From Metridium senile (lineage: Eukaryota > Cnidaria > Anthozoa > Actiniaria > Metridiidae): 64,000 bases of DNA. This document shows positions 35,158 to 64,000 of this stretch, piece by piece. The first letter of the stretch is position 1. Each line of letters begins with the position of its first letter. The translations under genes and the position numbers were made by a program. The stretch is from contig OX459095.1 in the NCBI GenBank assembly GCA_949775045.1, positions 31,259,564 through 31,323,563 of the forward strand, given 5' to 3'. Under the pieces are notes generated by a model. The model did no database searches. It worked only from the letters and a program-made list of their open reading frames with translations, and was not told where the DNA came from.

Positions 35158-36030
35158 ACTGTGTAACGATTGTCAGGAGGGGGAGGCTCATGCAATAATG
35201 CAGTTTTATATAACCATAAAGAGAACTATCACATTCAACAAACTATCAAAAAAGCAAATAAAAGGCTCTACCACCTAAGTGAAGTAAGAAAAGCTGGACT
35301 ACCGAGGGAAGTTGGTTTGACTATCTATTGCACTAAAATACGTCCACTATTAGAGTACGCATCGCCTGTCTGGGGAGGAATACCAAAATATCTCTCAGAT
35401 GATCGATCTACAGAAACTTCAAAACAGATGTCTTGATATAATCGGTGTAGAGAGAACAACCTTACCTACTTTAAAGGAACGACGCGAAGAAAGCACTAAA
35501 CAAGAGATCGAAAGAAGGCCTGTTATTGGCCCAATACCCGCCTAATTTCGCAGCAAGATTTGGCGGGATTAAGCGAGATTAGGCGAGATTAGGACATTTT
35601 GGGATTTTCAAACTTGCGGGATCAGGCGGGATCAGGCGAGATCAGGCGAGATTAGGCGAGATTAGACATTTTAGGATTTTTTTGCTTGCGGGGTTAGGCG
35701 AGATTAGGCGAGATTAGGCGAGATTTGGACCAATAACAGGCCTGAAAGAACAACTAGCAATGTTAACCATCCAAATCAAATGTTTGTAGATATTAATGTA
35801 AATAAAACCTATAATCTGAGATCTACTCAACGGAATAAATCAGAAATTAGAATACCAAGATCAGGAAGTCAAAGACATATGAACTCTTTCATACCACGAG
35901 CCACACGGCTGATAATTGAGATAAATTAGTGAAACATTTTTTATATTTCAAATTTTATTAATGTATATTGTAAATTCACCGTATATTTTTAAGGTTGTTT
36001 GAATAAAGCTATTATTATTATTATAGTATA
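35158..36030 (+). pseudogene. CR1/L2-like LINE reverse transcriptase C-terminus, frameshifted and interrupted
   Basis: Translation reads IQQTIKKANKRLYHLSEVRK, then GLTIYCTKIRPLLEYASPVW and IPKYLSD, the conserved thumb/C-terminal pattern of non-LTR reverse transcriptases. A frameshift then gives IDLQKLQNRCLDIIGVERTT. The coding sequence is split by a 228-bp hairpin element (35516-35743). It resumes with RIPRSGSQRHMNSFIPRATR and a stop near 35929. The 3' tail ends in a TTATTATTATTA run, typical of LINE 3' ends. Confidence 0.7.
35516..35743. mobile_element. 228-bp inverted-repeat element inserted in the LINE, 6-bp target duplication
   Basis: Flanked by GAAAGA at 35510-35515 and 35744-35749. Ends AGGCCTGTTATTGG / CCAATAACAGGCCT. 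The interior is a set of direct repeats of GCGAGATTAGG/GCGAGATCAGG in two blocks separated by AGACATTTTAGGATTTTT. Confidence 0.75.
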
Positions 36031-37496
36031 TTGTAAGACCCCCTCCCTTTTCAAAGTGAAAAACATACTTTAAATCCCTTCTCTTTATATTTATTGTGCT
36101 TAATACCCCCTGTTTTCATTGTATAGGTTTGGAAAAGTTTTGTAGATATTGTATATATTGTATTACTTGATAAGTAAGAACATTCGAGAAGGTTTGAAAA
36201 GCACTCGACCGTTATCCTTGTCGTCACTACCCTCACTCTCTTCACTTGTGTGTGTTCTTTTTTTAATATATATATCACATAATTTTTGCAAAGGTCTAAA
36301 AATATATATACGTTGACTATAAGAACTGTAGATTCTATATTCTTTGCGAGATGTGTATACTGTTGTAAACATTGCCGTTGTCGTGAGGTTATCATTCATA
36401 AAAATTCCAAATATTTTTCACAAGTTTGATAGCTATGATTGTATTTAAAAGTTTACAAAATCGTCGAACGATATCCTAGTATATAAAATTATACGACTAT
36501 TCAGTTCTATTTTCCGGCTCACATATGACAAGTATGTACTCATTTCAAGTTATTTAACTAGCTCAGTAACCCCTAATGTAATGTAACTTATAATGGGGTG
36601 CTAATATAGCGCATTTCACATACATCTCAATGCACTTTACAATCGTTTTATTAAATAACTTAATCCACACTTAATCTTATATAAATTATAACAGCAAAGT
36701 ATAACAGTAAAAAGACACTAACATCCGTCATTACTAGTTAATGATAAAGATATTGTCTATATATTATATTATAATAAGTCCATTAAAGTTGTCCTTCCTG
36801 TCATTTCCTATAAGTGATCATTATATTGCTTTGCAAATAACAAATACCAAATACAGGTCAATAAGAATACTTACTTCAAAACAGTTATTAAGCTGATATT
36901 GTTTAGATACAAGTAGGCAGGTCATTTATCACGCTCGTGCGTTGTAGTGTGATAACAATAGTTAAGTAGTGAAAAGCAGGGAGGTGTTAATAGCACCGAC
37001 CTTCAAAAGTACAGGGTTATAATCAACGTTTAAACTCCACTACAGATGTGAACAAAGGTTAAAGAGAAGGTTGGTGAAATAACTTGAAACATATCCATAT
37101 CAATATAGTGTGTTTAACGGTACGTACCACTTCCCGGTGTACATGTGTTGATATTTTGTTAGAAATCTTTTTGGAATAATTGCGGGTTTTTGGTTAAATA
37201 AAGAATTAAGAATTTGCTTTAGAAATGACTTTACAAACGCCAAAAGAAGTGTCGTGTTTACAAACTTGAGTTTAATCATCAGTCACGACGGATTTTTATA
37301 TTATTATTTCTATTGAATAAAGCTGTTTGACATTTTTATCGTATGGTCAAAATATAAACTTTAAAATGATCAAATCCAAAATATGATTCAATATATTTAA
37401 AAGATTTTCGAAAGGTGTTTGAGAACAAAAGGCAGGTTTTGCCCGTTTTTATCGGGTTTAAAGAAAACAAATCATTTTATTGATACATATTACATA
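36031..37496. other. Non-coding stretch
   Basis: AT-rich sequence without a recognisable exon, clear inverted repeat or tandem array. Open frames near 36051-36399 overlap in two frames and look like chance. Confidence 0.35.
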
Positions 37497-37722
37497 TGGT
37501 GCTCGATCTTTCTCTGTTGCTGCTAGCGCTGCCTCTCTTTGGAACAATTTGACTGCTGATCTCAGGAACATTAAACTGTTATCCTCCTTCAAAAACAAGT
37601 TAAAAAACTTTTCTTTTTGACTCATAGTAATTTTTCATTTTTCGTTTTATTTTTGTAAAGCGCACCGAGATTTAATGGGGCGCGCTATATAAGAAATGTA
37701 TTATTATTATTATTATTATATA
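37497..37722 (+). pseudogene. LINE 3' end, 5'-truncated
   Basis: Encodes SFSVAAASLWNNLTADLRNI then SSFKNKLKNFSF and a stop. This is the very C-terminus of a non-LTR element polyprotein. It is followed by the 3' UTR phrase AGCGCACCGAGATTTAATGG and a (TTA)n tail. The 5' truncation is typical of LINE copies. Confidence 0.7.
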
Positions 37723-39592
37723 TATATATGTTTTTTACAGAACAGCAGCTTGCAAACATATTTTTCATGCCGGATTTTATTCATGAACCATGTACGTTTT
37801 CAAAATTCATGTACATGGTTCTAAATATTGAACAGGGACATCAAAACTGCTCTATATATTTTATCATTTTTTCATTCTTTCTTATGATTATTTTGTTTTT
37901 GAAAAGTAATATTAATATAAATTGCAGTTTCCCTCAAAATATAGTTTACCATTGCCATCAATAGAAGAAATCAAGAACTAGATGAAATCAGTAAAACAGA
38001 TATCGCCGGCATTGATTTTGACTCGTACTCCGCGTGGTATACGACAAAAAAGCCAATCAGCTAGAGTGCAGATTTTTTGAAAGAGCACTTAATGCTACTG
38101 GATATATATGATCAATTATATATGTTGGTGCTTCCGTATGGGAATTAAATAAACCTCTGTCATGAGTTATAGCAAACAATTAAGCTTTCATATAAAAGAT
38201 CGAGCAAAACGTTTGACTGAAAAAAGGAAAAATACACGGACAACATTTTTAATAAAATGTCATCGTAATTAAGCAATCAGTTTGCAGCCTTCATCTATAT
38301 GCTGTATTCTACCACTGTATTCCGCCTTAGGGGTGACATCAGGAAGGTCAAGTGTTTTGCTGGTTCAAGTATAACCCACTTCTCGCCCTGAGTTTGTTAA
38401 CGTGCGATATTTCTCAAGGTTCCCTTCATCGGCAAAATTCAACATGTGAGCAGTATATTGTGTTAAGTTAATGGAAGAATAATAGTTGGCGTATATGAGT
38501 AGGAGTAGGACAGATGACACAGTTTGTAATTAGTACGTTGGCACCCTTTGGTGCAAAAAGTGTGACAGAAATCGCATGTTTGTACATTGTTGATTGTGCG
38601 ATAATTAGCCTTTTCTTAAAGATACGTAGAACGGAACAGTGATAGAAAGAGATGGATAAAATGATCATGAATGCAACACTGCTGGCCTTAACTTAAGAGT
38701 AGAGGACATTATACTAGCTGTAGCGTGGGTCTGAGTCTTTTGTTTTTCACTCAAAGGGCCTTCAAACTTAATTGGATTTTTTCAAGTCATGTAACTTATC
38801 AGCAACAAACATTTTCTGTGTGTGTGTGTGTGTGTTTTTTTTTTTTTGGGGGGGGGTCTTTTTTAAGTTCTAAGTTCCTTTTTTTTATTTTAGGCTTTAG
38901 GATTGTTTTGTGTTCTAGAATTTCTATCGTTTAGAATATAGATAAGTTGTATTGAAGGGATTGTCGGCGCAGTTCTAGTTTCGTTTGCCTTTGTTTACTA
39001 CCAATTTTCTAGGCTGGTTACTGCATTGTTCGAACTGGTGATGACCTGCAACAAACAAATTATTTTCAGCAGGAATTTACAATAAACTAAAGAAATATTA
39101 TGAAACAATGACTGTTATTGTAAACTTAGTAATTTTAAATTAAAAAACAATTGCATTGTTTAAAAAAACCCGTAAAAATCGGGCAGTTTGTAGAGCATAT
39201 GTTACAGCAACTGAGCTACAAAGCCACATATATGAATTGGCAGTAGGTATCTTGTTGAATTCTTGTTGGCGGTATAGTACAAACTAATATATATATATCA
39301 AATAAAAGAATACTAAATGATAGTTTAAACTTTCCGCAAGTCTTTCCGCAAATTCTTAATACGTTTTATCTTTAGTTTGTGTGACGCTTCCCAAGTAGCA
39401 GAAGCTATTTTTTCGGTCTCTGCTAGCAGGGAAGTGTGACGCTTATTACCAATAACATATGAATTAAAAATAACTTTTTGGACACCATTTGTTGCCGGAC
39501 GCTACTTTAAAACATTGATTGAAGATACGTGAATTTTTGAATTACAAATGCATGTATTTAAATATACTAATGATTTTTTTATGATTTACAGG
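37723..39592. other. Upstream flank of the lipoxygenase gene
   Basis: No coding exon found. A degraded SINE family A piece is at about 38380-38465 and a (TG)n/T/G run at about 38817-38856. Because the first coding exon is preceded by an acceptor-like TTTACAG, a 5' untranslated exon may lie here. Confidence 0.35.
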
Positions 39593-49430
<9,838 letters not shown>

Positions 49431-51070
49431 TCTAGGCATTATAAGGCTTTAAAAATAAACCATACCATTATAAACCAGTAGCACCAATTTGCACATGTGA
49501 TTTTTTTTCTTTTTCTGGGGGTGTTTTAAATTTTAGTTAATAAAGTTAAGACTCAATAAACCACTTTCCTGTTATCTAGTAGCGCTGAACTATTTGACAA
49601 AAGGCGCATTTATGATTTATGTTATTTTTACAAGGAATGCATGCGCACTGGCCGCGCTCGGTTTGGTGAGAACGTAGGCAAGTGAAGGAACGCACAATTA
49701 TCTTAACGTATTTTGGCTACGATAGTAGCCAAATTAAATTATACATAATTTTGATGACCTCAGCAAAGGTGGGAGAGAAAACCGCCGCGGAGAAAAACCG
49801 CTATACTCCAACTCAATGGAGGAGATGGGAAGGTGGAGGGAAAGAAAGTCTTGAAGCATTGATCCTCAGTTTGCAATCGGAGAAGAAAAGGACGGTAGCT
49901 CAGGTGTGACGTCACAGTTCTTATTGCCGGAATTTCCCCCTTTTACGGAAGTGAGAACAAAATCATAACATAAAACATAAATTCATTTAAATTTCCTGCG
50001 GAACTTAAGTTCCCTTTGTGTATTTGAGATATCCTCAATTTCAGTGAATGAATTCAAACGTGTTGTCTATATTGTTAGGCGAAATCACTTTTTCGTTCTT
50101 TGCTTGTAATTTGTGAATATTTTAACAACTGATCGAGGCTTAGCCTGTGCAAATGCGCCCCTTGTCAAAAAGTACAGCGGTACTAGATAACATGAAACTG
50201 GATAATTTAGGGTTTGATTGATAGAATGGAATAATTGGGTTAGATTACCAATATAAAAATGGAAAACCTTTTAATTTCTGTTCTATTGCGTTTAGAAATA
50301 AATATGTGCCTTTTACAATCAATGGCAGTTGTTCTTTTCACAATAAAAAAGAAAATCAATCTGCAACAATAAATAAAGGACTTTAATGATCATAGAAAAC
50401 ATAAACCTTTAATAAAGAAAAGGAACACATTTAGTAGAACTGGAAATACCAGCCACGGAAACCTTCAAAAGGGAAAGGAACTGTCCAATTTAAGTGCATT
50501 CGTATACGTACTCCTAAACAGGGTTTTGAACCAGAACTTTGGAGTTAAAATAGTCAGAAAAGAAAATCTGGCTGACTTAAAAAAGTTATCAGTGTTTTGT
50601 TGCTGTTGTTGTTGTTATTGTTTTTTTTGTTTTTGTTTTAAACCAGTGGGTAACATGCAATTTCAACATGTCTTTTCAAGTAATCTACCGTTTAAACGAT
50701 CAATTGACTTATAATACAAATAACTGAGGAGCAGCATTCCTCAGACTTTATCAAAATGTATGGGGAACGTTTTGAATTAATGAGCATTGCTAGGTTTCTG
50801 TACTTGCTATATGAAATTGTTGTATCAAAAAGTGTTGCGGATACTGCTGGGTTTCTTTGTACAACCCAATAGGTAACGGAACTCTGATTAATAAAATGTT
50901 CTCTGTTGTTCCAGAAAAGGAACACTACTTCTAGACACCACTAGAGAATGTTTTACACAAGTTCTTGAATCAACACCGTTGTGTTGTACCACACAACATG
51001 ATAGCCACACTAATTAAACACTGATCGAGCGTTTTAAACTGTAACCGGCAAAACCACCATGTAATTTCCG
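49431..51070. other. Intergenic region between two convergent genes
   Basis: Holds polyadenylation signals of the lipoxygenase gene (AATAAA at 49454-49459 and 49555-49560) and the inverted-repeat element at 49570-50205. No further exon is seen. A T/G-rich run at about 50595-50640 is low complexity. Confidence 0.5.
49570..50205. mobile_element. Inverted-repeat element between convergent genes
   Basis: Ends GTTATCTAGTAGCGCTGAAC and (inverted) GTACAGCGGTACTAGATAAC. Next come AAAGGCGCATTTATG and GCAAATGCGCCCCTTG. The interior frame 49682-49909 has no recognised family. The same terminal sequence at about 20850-20990 is interrupted by a 66-bp hairpin. Confidence 0.6.
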
Positions 51071-63383
<12,313 letters not shown>

Positions 63384-63589
63384 CTGAAAAGATGAAAATC
63401 TTCATGTAATAAGATTTATCACAGCAAGTACAATAGTAGTTGTTTATAACAGATAGCTAATTCAATATGCTGTTTCATGCTGTTTTAGAAACAAGGAAAC
63501 CAGAAGCAAGTACGACGGCTGAAGGACAATGGTTGGCAAGTAGTATACAAAGTGTGTTCACCGTCAGTGGATCTGCAGACCTACATTTC

Positions 63590-63775
63590 TTACCTTGTAT
63601 AAAAGACCAAACAGACCAAAACCGGGCCAAAAGAGCCAAAATCAGACCAAATGGAGACAGACTCCTACTTGTGACTTTATCCATCAACTGGCCCGTTTGA
63701 CCCATTTGGCCTGATTGGCCTTGTTGGGGTCTGTTTTGGCCGTTTTAGCCCAATTTGGGCCGGTTTGGCTTTTGA
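63590..63775. repeat. Inverted, GGCC/CCAAA-rich repeat
   Basis: AGACCAAAACCGGGCCAAAA on one side and TTTGGGCCGGTTTGGCTTTT on the other form diverged arms in the 5'-most visible intron (or flank) of the SYCP2-like gene. No exon is seen from 63384 to the right edge. Confidence 0.45.
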
Positions 63776-64000
63776 GCACTTCAGTCTGAAACTCACATAG
63801 TACAGCCTTGGTACGACTAAAACAAAATCATGTTTGCAGTGCTAGAAACCCGACACTTCTTCCCTTCCTTCTCTTAAATTAAATATTGAAGGGGGAGTTA
63901 TTGCCTGGTGCACATATGGTTGACCTATCAATGAACTTTCATTTCACAGTAGCATTGATGGGGGGGCAAGGGTTATTGTTTTATGATAAAAAAAAGTAGT

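Noticed and set aside
35550..35730. TTAGGC-like repeats suggesting telomeric sequence
   Set aside because: The unit is GCGAGATTAGG, not TTAGGC or TTAGGG, and it is confined inside an inverted-repeat element.

Overview
This is an AT-rich, intron-rich metazoan nuclear window. No prokaryotic operon, CRISPR array or rRNA gene is visible. I rebuilt exons by hand from GT-AG borders whose reading phases match. This gave three well-supported protein genes, one probable four-pass membrane gene and one orphan exon of the membrane gene's duplicate. The organism is most likely an early-branching invertebrate, perhaps a cnidarian. That rests on a GIY-YIG Penelope-like retroelement, CR1/L2-like LINE relics, a captured short cysteine-rich ORF of a type I associate with anthozoan genomes, and very many hairpin elements. 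The species assignment is inference.

Layout. Positions 1-12,040 hold a tandem duplication of a small tetraspan (MS4A/CD20-like) gene on the minus strand. One copy is complete (exons between 11,501 and 4,523). The other shows only its first exon (994-815) before the left edge. The long second intron of the complete copy (6,395-10,430) is packed with elements bounded by TTAA and a decayed Penelope-like element. Positions 12,041-15,470 are repeats, including a 1.5 kb foldback. Positions 15,475-26,755 carry BSDC1 (BSD domain protein) in 13 minus-strand exons. Positions 26,756-39,592 contain no confident gene: one candidate terminal exon near 29.1 kb, LINE and SINE relics and many inverted-repeat elements. 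Positions 39,593-49,430 carry a ten-exon plus-strand lipoxygenase with a signal peptide and two altered iron-ligand positions. Positions 51,071-63,383 carry the 3' part of a long minus-strand gene whose C-terminus is an SYCP3-type Cor1 coiled coil, so probably SYCP2-like. Its 5' end lies beyond the right edge. The lipoxygenase and the SYCP2-like gene are convergent.

The genes do not form an obvious pathway. The most striking non-genic structure is the inverted-repeat transposon population. Seven short elements, from families with unrelated interiors, all carry the terminal layout TA-CACCTA-N11-GTTGTC. Three others share 6-bp target duplications, and several are nested in one another. The strongest protein-level oddity is the secreted lipoxygenase, which lacks the first histidine and the C-terminal isoleucine of the iron site.
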